The translations under genes and the position numbers were made by a program. This document shows, piece by piece, positions 31,571-42,802 of a stretch of DNA of 64,000 nt (within the stretch, counting starts at the first letter, position 1; every line of letters begins with the position of its first letter). Below the pieces are notes generated by a model. The model worked only from the letters and a program-made list of their open reading frames with translations. It ran no database searches and was not told the DNA's origin. The stretch is from assembly GCA_037127315.1 (NCBI GenBank), contig JBBBDQ010001685.1, forward strand, positions 547,501 to 611,500. Reading direction: 5' to 3'. The DNA is from Ascarosepion bandense. Its lineage: Eukaryota > Mollusca > Cephalopoda > Sepiida > Sepiidae.

Positions 31571-32700
31571 GCGTATGGATGGAATAATATTTCTTGTCCA
31601 AAGAAACACTATTCTTAAAAAGTGCTCAATACAAAGTAGAGCTAATAATATTTATTCAGAAATTATAACATGGATATGTTATAATATCACTACATAAGTA
31701 GCTATTTTGTTTCGACACTTCTTGTGTCTTGTCAAGTGATGTGGTTTATTTTAAATTGAATGGTTTTAAAAGGTTAAAATCAAGCAAAACTCCTTTAATC
31801 AGGGAGCCATTGTTGTATATACGAGTAAAGCAATTTCTAATTTGGAGAATATGTGGGCAGACTTTAAATAAATCTTGAGAGGCATTAGTATTAATAGTTG
31901 ATTAAATTGAGATCAACATTATTAATTAACTATTATATCTACTTTATTATTGTTGCGAAATTTCAAAAATTTTCTAAGTATAACAATTTATTAGATTTAG
32001 AATGTTATTCATACATTAAACGAGGAAGAGAAAGAACTTATACATAAATAAACCTACAAACATCCACACATGGAAAAATAGACGAGTATATTCACAAACA
32101 CTGGCAAAAAGACACATATACAGATTAATATACCCACGCATATATACATACACAAATTACAAAATTTAGCTTTTATCGACTTGTCAATTTGTTTGTTAAA
32201 TTTTAAAGCTCTATTTGTACACAGACTAAATTGCTACATATCGGATACAGTTAAGGCGAATTCGTAACGTGACCAGCCTTGAATGAATGAAGTTGGGACA
32301 AACACAATAATATTGCAATGCATGAACATATAAAGAGAATTAGATATATACTTACGTAAATAAACAAGCTACAATTAAATGCGTATGCATGTGAAAAACA
32401 TCACACATACACATATATATGCTAAGCCTGACATCGTTCATATGAAGTTATGCCTGTGTGAGCCCTAGTTGTCTAGCTCGTGTGTGCGTGTGTCTCTGCG
32501 CACGACAATGGTTTTACAAGTGTTAATTTATGTCTGTGTTTGTATAAAAGGCGTCACGACAACAAATATTCCTCCCAATGTTCAGCCCACTTTCACAAAA
32601 ATTCATCAATATACGCATCTCTACACATATCCAGTATTTTAAATAAAAAATTAAAACAGTTTGTTTGACGATCGAAAAGGCGTGAAACCCAGGACAACAA
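31566..32700. other. No recognised gene
   Basis: AT-rich sequence. Includes an element-like tail 'aaagtgctcaatacaaag' near 31619. A 62-residue frame at 32480-32668 lacks support. Confidence 0.4.
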
Positions 32701-32706
32701 ACTTAC

Positions 32707-32770
<64 letters not shown>

Positions 32771-32788
32771 CAGTCTGCTCATTATCTA

Positions 32789-32836
<48 letters not shown>

Positions 32837-33310
32837 ACGCATACATACGTACATACATATATACATATACATCTACATATATATAAATATATATATATAC
32901 ACACATATACAAATATACATACATACACACATACACATATACACATACATACAAATACATACGTATACATATACACATATACACATAAATATAAACACAT
33001 ACGCAAACATACATATATATACACACATATACAAATATACATACATACACACATACACATATACACATACATACAAATACATACGTATATATTTACACAT
33101 ATACACATACATATACACACATACATGTAAACAAATATACATATATACACACGCATACACATATACACATATATACAAATACATACGTATATATATACAC
33201 ATATACACATTCATATACACACATCCGCAAACATACATATATACAGATATAGACATGCATACATGGACATCTGAACATACATACATACAAGTATGAATAT
33301 ATATATTCAT
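32707..33310. repeat. (TCTA)n and (CATA)/(CACATATA)n microsatellite cluster
   Basis: (TCTA)n occupies 32707-32836 with one interruption. Then come imperfect ~96-105 bp higher repeats of 'acatatacaaatacatacatacacac' type to about 33250. All ORFs here (up to 211 codons, IYLSIYLS and THIHTYIQ) are translations of the repeats. Confidence 0.95.
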
Positions 33311-33543
33311 AGTTGAGCACAATCTACTCTATTTTTATATAATTTTGCTTGTCGTGGGAAAATTTAAAAATATTAAGAAAGACCACCATGGCGCAATTCG
33401 GAAAGAGCATGATTTACCTGAAGCTCTCGTATGAAATTTTCAGTGTTAGGGTGTCAATTTGAGGTCAGTTCAGAGGATTTGGGAAGAACTGGATGTTATA
33501 TCTAGTCAACATCATAGTTTCTGGAGTGATCACTAGAGATAGC

Positions 33544-34440
33544 GAGTTTGAGTTTGAGTTTTGTTAAACGGCATTCTGTGGATCATTTAATGCCAAAAGG
33601 TGAGGTTTTAATGTATTTTTTTAAAGTTCGGTTATAGTGAGAAGGTTGATTTAGTCAGATTTTAAATGAAAATGTTTCGTTTTCATTTTTTTTATTTTAG
33701 AAAACTGAAAATGTCCTCTAGTTTTGTATTCAAAAATGTTTTGCTGAGAATATTTTTTTCCTTCAAAAATGTGTTTTGGTAATAATTTTTCCTTCAAAAA
33801 TGTATATTTTTCTATAAATGTCTATTTTATGTGTATATTTCTATAAAAGTGTATTTTTATACGTTCATGTGTTTTGACCCCAGTTTGGAGGGTTAACTAT
33901 GTGCCCATGGCTGGGACTCTAACAGGTGCTACCACTCCGGGTCAGGATGGACCTGGGAACAACAGCAATTAAGAGGAGGTTCCATGCTCCTCACAACCTA
34001 CCAATCAGAGGCCTTGCTGCCGGATGCAGTTTACCGTCATGCCTAGGACCCACTAGTGATATCGACGTTATGCCACTACGCATCTTCCCACGGGGTTTCA
34101 AAGTCAAGACCGAGGTCTATATCAAGTGCCTTGAGAAAGTATTATTACCCTGGGTCAAGAGGGTGGCTACTGAAAGAACTTATGTTTGGCACCATTCCAG
34201 ACAAGCAAACAATTCTGGACCAACATCACCCCTTAAATCTGGTCACCTAACTCCCCAGACTACTTAATGATTATCTACGTGACGCAGTTGAGCGAGAAAC
34301 CAACAAGACTCCTTGTAAAACCAAAGATGAAATTAAGGCAAGCACTCACCAACTTAAACAAGGAGACTGTTCAGAAAAGATGCAAGAGAGTCAGAAGTCG
34401 TCTGGAAGCCGTGATTGAACCCAACGTCGATTTTATTTAG
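33544..34440 (+). pseudogene. Mariner transposase remnant, catalytic and C-terminal part
   Basis: Frames across 33960-34440 read VMPLRIFPRGFKVKTEVYIK, CLEKVLLPWVKRVATERTYV, QHHPLNLVTPNSPDYLMIIY, then LTNLNKETVQKRCKRVRSRL and EAVIEPNVDF. These follow mariner transposases (..MPP..F..G..V....Y...L...V.PW........VFQQDSAP......W......H...P.L WPP.SPDLNPLDYY..; ending C..FR.R...V....G.F). The DDE-box region around 34170-34265 is rearranged, so it is inactive. A large flank (33544-33950) without coding sense is shared with 62233-62640. Confidence 0.75.
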
Positions 34441-34644
34441 TCTTTAGTATTTAAAGATATGTTTTGCAATTTTGGTAAATGTGTCTGTTAAAATGAGATG
34501 TCAGTTTTATTTTCATTTTGACGTAATTTAAACGACAGTTCATCCATCGCAACTTGAATCGGAACTAAAAATGAAAGCGAAATGCAATTAGTAAAATGGT
34601 TTATAATAATAACAATAAAATATAAAGAGGAGATTACAAACTAA

Positions 34645-34792
34645 GGTTATAGAAAAGATTGATTAAATCATTTCCAAAGAGTGTTTTACGTAAGTGAACT
34701 GAACAAATTCAACTGCAATTCGAACGCGGCACTCCGATTTCACATCTTGAGCCAATGTCAGTTACACTACAACACGCATTACGACGGGCAAT
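34645..34792 (-). mobile_element. SINE head fragment
   Basis: Minus-strand 5' half only: 'tttacgtaagtgaactgaacaaattcaactgcaattcgaacgcggc', to 'cactacaacacgcattac'. Confidence 0.75.
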
Positions 34793-34939
34793 AATCTAAT
34801 AAAAAAAATCAAAATCTCATCACGTTGACTACTTCCTTAAAAAGCACACGGGGTAAGGACAATAGGTGTCTGGAACGCTTTTCATAAACAGTAGCTATTT
34901 TCTTTTTTAATGACTTAGTCGAAAGAAGCTTTATTCTTA

Positions 34940-34940
34940 A

Positions 34941-34992
<52 letters not shown>

Positions 34993-35020
34993 CTGTGTGT
35001 GTGTGTGTGTGTGTGTATAA

Positions 35021-35060
<40 letters not shown>
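34940..35060. repeat. (TA)n and (TG)n microsatellites
   Basis: Two TA arrays separated by a GTGTGT block. Confidence 0.95.
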
Positions 35061-35063
<3 letters not shown>

Positions 35064-35064
<1 letters not shown>

Positions 35065-35198
35065 AAAGTATAAATCTAAGTAAGAGCCAACATACCTACC
35101 TAGGTTTCACACTATGGTTCGTCAAGTTTAACCGACTTACCCTGACGAGCCGTAGGGTGAAACCTAGGTAAATCTGTTGGCTCTTACTTAGATTTATT

Positions 35199-35200
<2 letters not shown>
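35064..35200. repeat. Palindromic foldback element
   Basis: The left arm 'ataaatctaagtaagagcca' followed by 'acatacctacctaggtttcac' is answered by 'gtgaaacctaggtaaatctgttggctcttacttagatttat'. The centre holds a second inverted pair, GACGAACC/GGTTCGTC-like (ggttcgtcaagtttaaccgacttaccctgacgagcc). Flanked on both sides by (TA)n. Confidence 0.85.
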
Positions 35201-35239
<39 letters not shown>

Positions 35240-35310
35240 TCTAAGTAAGTTTCACCCTACGGCTCGTCAGGGTCTGTTGGCTCTTACTTCGACTTATTCT
35301 TTCTTTGTTG
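35201..35310 (+). repeat. (TA)n and a partial copy of the foldback arm
   Basis: TA run 35203-35236, then 'agtctaagtaag', 'tttcaccctacggctcgtca', 'gggtctgttggctcttacttc', repeating the right arm of 35064-35200 with a central deletion. Confidence 0.8.
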
Positions 35311-35479
35311 CTCTACTATTGTATTGACCGCTTTAGTGTTAGGGTTCTCGTCTCGGGTTTTTTTTTCTTTCCTAAGAGTATTTTGACGTATGTTCAAGTA
35401 CTTTGTTTGTTTCCTTTTTTACTTCCCCCTTTTTTCCCCCTCCGAGTTTGTTCTCGGTGGCTTTTTCGAGACGAACTGT

Positions 35480-35573
35480 AATATATTATAACAATTATTA
35501 GTATTAGCATTATTATTACTGTTATTATTATTATTGTTATTAGTATCATTATTGTTATACGCACACACACACA

Positions 35574-35647
<74 letters not shown>

Positions 35648-35754
35648 AACATATTGTTAGCTCTGTATATTCAGTTCCCTTTGTTGGTTGCACATTGAGC
35701 ATTCTTTTTTCGAACTACATGCTGCTCTGTTGGTCTAACCAGTCACTATTTGTC

Positions 35755-35830
<76 letters not shown>
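35480..35830. repeat. (ATT)n, (CA)n, (TA)n and (GA)n microsatellites
   Basis: (ATT/GTT)n at about 35495-35560, (CA)n at 35563-35632, then TA to 35648. Another TA run at 35760-35797 passes into (GA)n to 35829. Open frames here are repeat translations. Confidence 0.93.
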
Positions 35831-36235
35831 CGACGCAGAAACAGAAATAGAGCTTTTTTTGCTCTTACAAGGAGTACACGTGTGAGGAACTCTGTAAGCT
35901 TCTTCATGACTGCTCTTCTGGAAGAGTTTGCTTTCTTTTCTTTTATCTCAATCATTTCATTTCTAAGAAAGGCAAGAAAGGCACTAAGATCCAAGGGGAT
36001 ACTGAGTGTGGAAGAATGTAAGGGAAGAAATCTTTATTAAGTTGAGAGAACAATAAAAGAACAGGAATTAAGAAGACAGATGATAACGACTTGCATTGCA
36101 TTTATGTTTTTAAAGATCAAAGTTGTCAGGAAGAAAAGAAGCCGGAAAAGAGTTCCATAAACGAGAATTGTGAGATAAGAAAATATTAGCATAGAACTTA
36201 CTGTTGCATATAGCCATTTCAACTGTACAATCCTG

Positions 36236-36360
36236 AGACTTTACCGCCATTCTCCTTCAATCCGACATTTTTTGAAGGTTACCAAGATCGGTAGACACCT
36301 GAACAAGGCCGGAGGGTACAACGACTGAAACGTTTTGATAGTCTTGTGAGATCTCTCCTT
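36236..36360 (+). repeat. Third hammerhead-like terminal motif, decayed
   Basis: 'cacctgaacaaggccggagg' then 'gtacaacgactgaaacgtttt' matches the sequence at 17459-17692 in order, but the core is CTGAACA rather than CTGANGA, so this copy should not self-cleave. Confidence 0.5.
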
Positions 36361-36815
36361 TTTCTATGATAATGGACTCGACTTTGAGCATACATCTACT
36401 CCTACCATAATAAGAACAGTACGAGTACCGTGAGAGTTCCTAAGTTACCGAGAGATACCGAAGTTACACAGAGAATACCGCGTCAGTTGGCATAGTAGCT
36501 TTGAGCTCCTCTCAGACAGAATAATATTACAGGGATATACTATTTCCAGCACGGCTTCACTTCAAAGACTTGTATATTTATATATCAACTAATCGTATTC
36601 CTGGGTTACTAACCTGCGTTCCAGTTTGTATCTTTACGTTTAATATAACATATTTTTATTTTTCTATCTCAAATATCTGTTTTGTTGTTCATTATTTTGT
36701 GCGGTTCCTCATTCAGAATTCACAACAAATAGTAACAATGAAGATTAGCATTAGTCTAATTCAAAAAATTAGTCATAACTGAAATATCGAATTTTTAAAA
36801 AGATTTGTACTGTTT
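36361..36815. other. No recognised feature
   Basis: AT-rich; a short run of 'gagtaccgtgagagtt.c.taagttaccgagagatacc' near 36420-36460 is locally repetitive. Confidence 0.35.
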
Positions 36816-36817
36816 TA

Positions 36818-37030
36818 CAGCCGAATTCATTGCATTCACTTACGCGCAAATATCCTTGGGAAAGGTATTAATCCGTCTATTCCTTCCAGTTATGGGTTAA
36901 ATAACAGGACAGACTGGGTTCTATAGCCTTGGTCAGCAACCAGTCTACCGCAGAAAGCAATGGCAACCTACTGTGGGATAATCTTCTGCCCAGTCAGTCA
37001 TGTCTGGAAAGAGACATGATCACCCAAGCT
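36818..37030 (+). mobile_element. SINE, 5' and 3' truncated
   Basis: From 'agccgaattcattgcattca' to 'agacatgatcacccaagct'. Family blocks well preserved. Confidence 0.88.
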
Positions 37031-37157
37031 TTTCATAACAACTTCCTTTCTAGATTCAACCTTCATCATTCCTCCATATCATCATAATATAAAGGTTTTA
37101 GAACGTATCAGTTGCATCAACTGTATAATGCTGAGACTTTAACGCCAGTCTTGACAA

Positions 37158-37462
37158 TCAGTTAAGTGCCATACGTGATACATGCTTGGGCGATCATGTC
37201 TCGTAAGAGACATGACTGACTGGGCAGAAGATTCTTCCGCAGTAGGTTGCCATTGCTTTCTGCGGTAGACTGATTGCCAACAAAGGCTAGAGAATCCAAT
37301 ATGTCCTGTTATTTAACCCATAACTGGAGGGAAGAGACGGATTAATACTTTTCCCAAATGTATTTGCGCGTAAGTGAATGCTGGGAATTCTACTGGAGTT
37401 CGAACTTGGCTCCCCGATTTCTCGTTCTGAATCGATATCCACGGCACCACAATGCACATCCG
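37158..37462 (-). mobile_element. SINE copy, near full length
   Basis: Minus strand, from 'atcagttaagtgccatacgt' to 'cggcaccacaatgcacatcc'. About 130 bp from the opposite-facing copy at 36818-37030. Confidence 0.88.
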
Positions 37463-38577
37463 TCAGTCTTGTACTGCGTTAAAATTAAGTAATACTTTCC
37501 TTGTAGTTATTTTATGCGGATAGGATGCTGTAGGACATTTCAAATGCATTGATATTCACGAGGTGCCTCGCGTTTTTCTCACGCAAGAGTAAAACATTTT
37601 TAATATCGAATATTTTTTATGTCTGGTAGTGTTTAGCTGTGTGTTAATAATACCAGCTTTAAATATGGACTATTGTTTAATGCATAGAATTTACAGTCGA
37701 CATTCTCTTGCAAATAACAACACCGCCATTTTGAATAACTGGCAAAATTATCATGGTTAAGAAAAAAAATTATAACTCCAAAATCCGACGTTGTCGTAAT
37801 TTTAAAAGTCTTCATGACATAGTTTTTATCACTTTCCTGGCTGTCTCTAAAAGTCTTGAATAATTATAATCCGCTTGAGAAAGATTTCTTTTATTTTTTA
37901 TGTAAGCATACCTAAGGGTTAAAATGGGAATGCCGACATTGTGACGAAAAGTTAAAAAAAACATGACGAATCATAAATAAATGTAAAATAATTAGAGAGG
38001 AAATATTTACTAAGATTCTTCTAGTAAAAGACCATAAGAAAAAGCACTTAGTGAGAAAATTCTCGAGACGTGAATTCGTCCTAAAGACGCGCAAGAGTTT
38101 ACTTTATGGCGTCGAGACATAAAAGACATTCCGAAGTTTGGCACAGCGCCATGTTATTTGTGCTAAACTCTACACCAGAATATTACTAGGCAACGAAATT
38201 ATTTCCAAACAACCACTTATATTTCCAACCTTTGTTTAGGCTGGCACAAGGACACGAATATGAAGCATCGATTGTAAAAGTAACAATCTACTCAATTACC
38301 TTAATTAAAGTTCGTTGTACGACGACACCTTCTTTTATCATTTATCAATATTGTTGTCTGGCATAAGATGTTAACATTCATATGAACAGTAAGTGATGTG
38401 AATTAATCTTTTCACAACAAACTTATTGAACAATCAGTCTGTCATTTCTTACTCAGATGAGAGCCGCCTCCCTACCCTCGCATCATTTTTAATGACACCG
38501 CGTTGATTTGGAGGTCATAGTCCCTGAAATGACCTCTTCGACCAGAATTTGGATATCAGTCTTATATGACAAATATA
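37463..38577. other. No recognised gene
   Basis: Longest stretch in the window with no repeat I can match elsewhere and no coding signal; could be true host intron or intergenic DNA. Confidence 0.4.
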
Positions 38578-38585
38578 TCTCTCAG

Positions 38586-38854
38586 CAGGGCTGTAGCTGA
38601 TGCTAAAAAACACCGGGCACTGAGAAAATTGCCCGGATTTATTAGTCGACAAGTGATGACGTCATCAGTGTCATCCGTTTCCAGAAACTATGATTTTTGC
38701 GGATTTTTTCGGTTATTCCAATGGAAATTAGGCACAGAACGGGAACGAAACCAGGAAATCGGGTTCGGACTTTCTGAGTATAACCAGTCTTTTCTCTGAA
38801 AATTAATAAATAAACAGATTTTTACTGCGTTCATTCGGATGTTTTCTTCGTTTT

Positions 38855-38891
<37 letters not shown>

Positions 38892-39009
38892 GTGAATTGT
38901 TTAGTTTGATTTCTGACGAAAGCATTTTTCCTTGCCCGGATTTTCACTATGATTGCACGGATAGGCCCGGACCCGTGCCCGGTGTGCCCGGTAGTCAGAT
39001 ACGGCCATG
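38586..39009. mobile_element. hAT-type MITE with 8-bp target duplication
   Basis: 424 bp with ends CAGGGCTGTAGCTGATG and, inverted, CATGGCCGTATCTGACT. It is flanked by TCTCTCAG at both 38578-38585 and 39010-39017, a perfect 8-bp duplication as made by hAT transposases. Contains (CTTT)n at 38854-38889. Same family and length as 16704-17127. No transposase gene. Confidence 0.9.
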
Positions 39010-39075
39010 TCTCTCAGTATCCTAGATGGAATTGATTGGATCTGCATGACCTACAACTCTCCTCTGTATGGTCAT

Positions 39076-39379
39076 GTGCCTCCGCAGTCCAACTGTGGTG
39101 CAGTGGATATCGGCTTAGAACGAATTCGAATTCCAGTTGAATTCCTTCCATTCACTTACATACAAATACCCTTGGGAAAGGTATTAATCTGTCTCTTCCC
39201 TCCTGTTATGGATTAAATAAAAGAACAGATTAGGTTCTATAACCTTGATCGGCAACCAGTCTACTGCAAAATATAATAGCAACTTACTACGGGATAAACT
39301 TACGCCCAGTCAGTCATGTCTCTTTCGAGACATGATCGCCCAAGCGTGTGTCACGTATGGCATTTAACTGACTGACTGA
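39076..39379 (+). mobile_element. SINE copy
   Basis: Head 'gtccaactgtggtgcagtgg' then 'atatcggctt' to tail 'gtatggcatttaactgactg'. Confidence 0.88.
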
Positions 39380-39639
39380 AAAACCAGTATAACATGACAA
39401 TATATTCTTAAACAATGATATGAGATAAGATGCTGAGATATCTGTACATCGTTAGACTATAGTGATTATCTGAGTCTCAGTGATTAATATCTAGAGACAA
39501 GACAAGGCAATGTAACTAGTAACACTTTAACCACTGGTTTAAACACTTTAACCACTGGTTTTCCAATTTTTTTTCTCTCATCAGATACCTCATGTTTATA
39601 TTCACGTACATACAAATACTTACATTAAAAACACGCAGC

Positions 39640-40097
39640 ATACATACATACACACATACATACATACATACATACACACATACATACATACATACATACA
39701 TACACACATACATACATACATACATACACACATACATACATACATACATACACACATACATACATACACACATACATACACACATACATACATACATACA
39801 CACATACATACATACATACACACACACATACATACATACATACACACATACATACATACATACATACATACATACACACATACATACATACACACATACA
39901 TACATACATACATACACACATACATACATACATACATACATACATACATACACACATACATACATACATACATACATACATACATACATACATACATACA
40001 TACACACATACATACACACATACATACATACATACACACACACATACATACATACATACATACATACATACATACACACATACATACATACACACAT
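39640..40097. repeat. (CATA)n with CACA variants
   Basis: About 460 bp of CATA with irregular CACA interruptions. The long frames in both directions (up to 193 codons of YVCM or HTYI) are repeat artefacts. Confidence 0.97.
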
Positions 40098-40140
40098 GCT
40101 TATGCATATATGTGAATTTTCAGAATTGTCTTAAGATATA

Positions 40141-40475
40141 CACTACCGGCCATAATTATTAGGCCACCCCAGTGTTTTAAAATTTGATGTATTTCATTCT
40201 ATTTTTAGTATTTATGGCCAAGTATTTAATTGTAAATGAAAATAGAATGGTTCTTTTGAAAATATTGCACAATAACATGTGCATCATATGAATTTATCAA
40301 TATTTAATAATTACCTACATTGCAGTTTCATTAATGAAAGAATGAAGAAAACTTACGGTGATTCAGACAGGTTCATCTTTGTTTCCTTGCCTTGTAAAAC
40401 TTTGTAAAGTAATAATAACAAAAATCATTCTATTTTCATTTGGCAATAAATATTAAAATAATATGAAATAGACCA
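40141..40475. mobile_element. Tc1/mariner-type palindromic MITE, right end missing
   Basis: Starts after a TA with a 31-bp end (cactaccggccataattatt...). Internally palindromic: 'tgatgtatttcattctattt' near 40182 and 'aaatgaaaatagaat' near 40233 are answered by 'attctattttcattt' and 'ttaaaataatatgaaat' at about 40430-40470. The expected right terminus is absent; tandem repeats follow. Confidence 0.75.
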
Positions 40476-40860
40476 TGTCTACGAGGTTTTGAAAGACGTT
40501 AAACACTTTTTCTTTCTTTCTTTCTTTCTTTTTCTTACTGAAACCAAGTAGTGTCTTTTCCGCTCTTTCCACGCGGTCAAAACGAAATAGTCTATTGTTT
40601 ATGAGGTACTGAAAGACGTTAAAAACTTCTTTTCTTTCTTTTTTCATTCTTTCTTTCTTTTTTTTTCTTTCTATCTTTCTTTCCTTCTTTCTTTTCCTTA
40701 CTGAAACCAAGTAGTATCAATTTCTCGCTTTCCATGCGGTCAAACGGAATAGTCTATTGTTTATGAATTATTGAAAGGTCTTAAACACTTCTTAGTTTCT
40801 TTTTTTATTCTTCCTTTCTTTCTATCTTTCTTTCATTTCCTCATGTCTATTGTTTATGAT
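40476..40860. repeat. ~125-155 bp tandem repeat with embedded (CTTT)n
   Basis: Three diverged units share 'gaaagacgttaaacacttc', a CTTT stretch, 'cttactgaaaccaagtagt', 'cgctttccacgcggtcaaa' and 'acgaaatagtctattgtttatgag'. Units begin near 40488, 40610 and 40772 and vary in length through the microsatellite. Confidence 0.8.
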
Positions 40861-41756
40861 ATTTTCGCAGGAAGCGTTGAATAATTTCATCTTACAAACA
40901 TTTCTCTTAATAATATTTTTAAAATAATTCCGTACCCACTATCATTCTCTTTAATTCAAAAAGCCTGAAAAGTTCCACACGTAACAAAACCTTCGTTTAC
41001 ATTGTGTCACATTAGTTAACGACGTTAAATACTTTCATCTTACGAACATTTCTCTTAATAATATTTTTAAAATAATTCCGTACCCACTATCATTCTCTTT
41101 AATTCAATAAGCCTGAAAAGTTCCGCACATAACAAAACCTTCGTTTACATTGTGTCACATTAGTTAACGACGTTAAATACTTTCATCTTACGAACATTTC
41201 TCTTAATAATATTTTAAAAATAATTCCATAGCCAATGTTATTCTCTTTAATTCAATAAGCCTGGAAAATTCTGTACATAACAAAACCTTCGTTTACATTG
41301 TGTCATATTCGGTAGCGACGTTAAATATTTTCATCTTACGAACATTTCTCTTAATAACATTTTTAAAATGATTCCGTAGCCAATGTTATTCTCTTTAATT
41401 CAATAAGCCTGGAAAATTCTGTACATAACAAAACCTTCGTTTACATTGTGTCATATTCGGTAGCGACGTTAAATATTTTCATCTTACGAACATTTCTCTT
41501 AATAACATTTTTAAAATGATTCCGTAGCCAATGTTATTCTCTTTAATTCAATAAGCCTGGAAAATTCTGTACATAGCAAAACCTTCGTTTACATTGTATC
41601 ACATACGGTAGCGACGTTAAATACTTTCATCTTACGAACAGTTCTCTTAATAATATTTTTAAAATAATTCCGTAGCCAATGTTATTCCATTTAATTCAAC
41701 AAGCCTGAAAAATTCCGCACATAGCAAAACCTTCGTTTACATTGTATCACATACGG
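40860..41756. repeat. 148-bp satellite, left part
   Basis: The marker 'cttcgtttacattgt' recurs at 40991, 41139, 41287, 41435, 41583 and 41731, exactly 148 bp apart. A unit contains 'cgacgttaaatactttcatc', 'ttacgaacatttctcttaat' and 'gcctgaaaaattc'. Six full units, a few percent different. The array is cut by the LTR element at 41757 and resumes at 45607. Confidence 0.95.
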
Positions 41757-42414
41757 TGTGAGAAATATTCTCACATAACTCAGTGCTTAGGCAGTGGAAG
41801 GAAACAGTCAGACAAACAAGACATACCTGATAAAGGAAAACAATTTATTGTCTTGCAAAAACTGATTTTGCGGCTACTTCGTAGCCTGGTATAGTCCTTC
41901 TCGCTGCGTAGCTTGTTAGTTCCTTCGTCTGAGAAGGGTATGGGAAACCACGAGGAACGGCGGTCCGCGACGTACAGGAAATTCTGGGGTCAGCTTCTTC
42001 AGCAGTTCCATTCGGTCGAAAGTCGATAGTTCATAGAGAATTTTTCTCTCAGATGGATAGGCATTGGCCAAAGGGTTTCCTTATAAGAAAGGAAGGATGT
42101 CGAGATATTTTCTCTGAAAAGGTTGAGGCTGTTAGCCCAATGGGTCTCCAATACTATGGAGAGATGGTCTCGATAATGCGAGACATGAGGGAGCCAATTA
42201 TCGGCCCCGCAGGTTGAATCTCGGCACGTTGATCTCCGAGGCTGTCCGTGCCAACCGAGCAAGCAAGTCCGTCCCAAAGGAAGGAAAAAACGAAAAGGAA
42301 AAACCCAAAAAAAGGCGCGAGCCTCTTCCTGGCGTAAAGGCCCGCCTCAAGTCCAAGACGAGGTTCGGGTCTTCGGCCAATCAGGAGACCTGTTATATCT
42401 GTAAATTTCCAACA
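41757..42414 (-). repeat. 3' LTR (658 bp)
   Basis: In element sense it begins TGTTGGAAATTTACAG and ends GAGAATATTTCTCACA. Same length as 44945-45602 and identical wherever I compared them; both yield the same 92-residue shadow frame. Contains G+C-richer sequence than the surroundings. Confidence 0.95.
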
Positions 42415-42643
42415 CACTGCCAAAGGAGCAACGAAAAAGTAATGGTTATCCATTACTTTTTTTTTTTTTTAGAATAGGACAATCGTATTAATTATCAGTT
42501 ACTCGAAAGTAATTATTTTATTTATTTTCTTATCAAGGGGAATTGAACGTGCTTCTGTCTGCCACTATAATAAATTTATAACTAAAGAACCTGATTCTAC
42601 CTAGATCATTAATATTGATAAACAGACTGCAGTCCCTACGAGA

Positions 42644-42802
42644 CTAGTAAGATGTGTTATCTGAACAATTTGGACAAATCCACTCTCCCAAAGTATCCTG
42701 CTGGACCACTCCTACACAGTCAAAGTGGTACCAATTGTCGCAGGCGTCACAACATACCATGGGAGAAGATCCATCGTTACCTGTTGGTATACAATTTGTC
42801 AT
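42644..42802 (-). CDS. PHD-finger-like zinc-binding frame of the LTR element
   Basis: A 52-codon minus-strand frame from ATG 42802-42800 to TAG. It overlaps the end of the RT frame in a different phase. Residues 16-46 carry VCCDACDNWYHFDCVGV, then WICPNC: C18-x2-C21-x4-H26-x2-C29-x13-C43-x2-C46, with the Trp two residues before the His and a second Trp two residues before the last Cys pair. This is the pattern of the last three-quarters of a PHD finger (C4HC3), a module that normally binds histone H3 tails. The first Cys pair is absent (only C4 upstream), probably lost at the deletion junction with the RT frame. In a complete relative it would presumably be the C-terminus of a polyprotein, perhaps guiding integration; that is inference. 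Confidence 0.7.
   Translation of the reverse strand: MTNCIPTGNDGSSPMVCCDACDNWYHFDCVGVVQQDTLGEWICPNCSDNTSY

Noticed and set aside
32661..33322. Long frames on both strands (up to 211 codons) resembling membrane proteins
   Set aside because: Direct translations of TCTA and CATA microsatellites.
39516..40134. Frames of 157-193 codons on both strands
   Set aside because: Direct translations of the CATA/CACA microsatellite.
41999..42477. Frames of 60-99 codons inside the LTRs (also 45187-45665)
   Set aside because: They occur identically in both LTRs, overlap one another on both strands and match no protein I know. LTR sequence, not genes.
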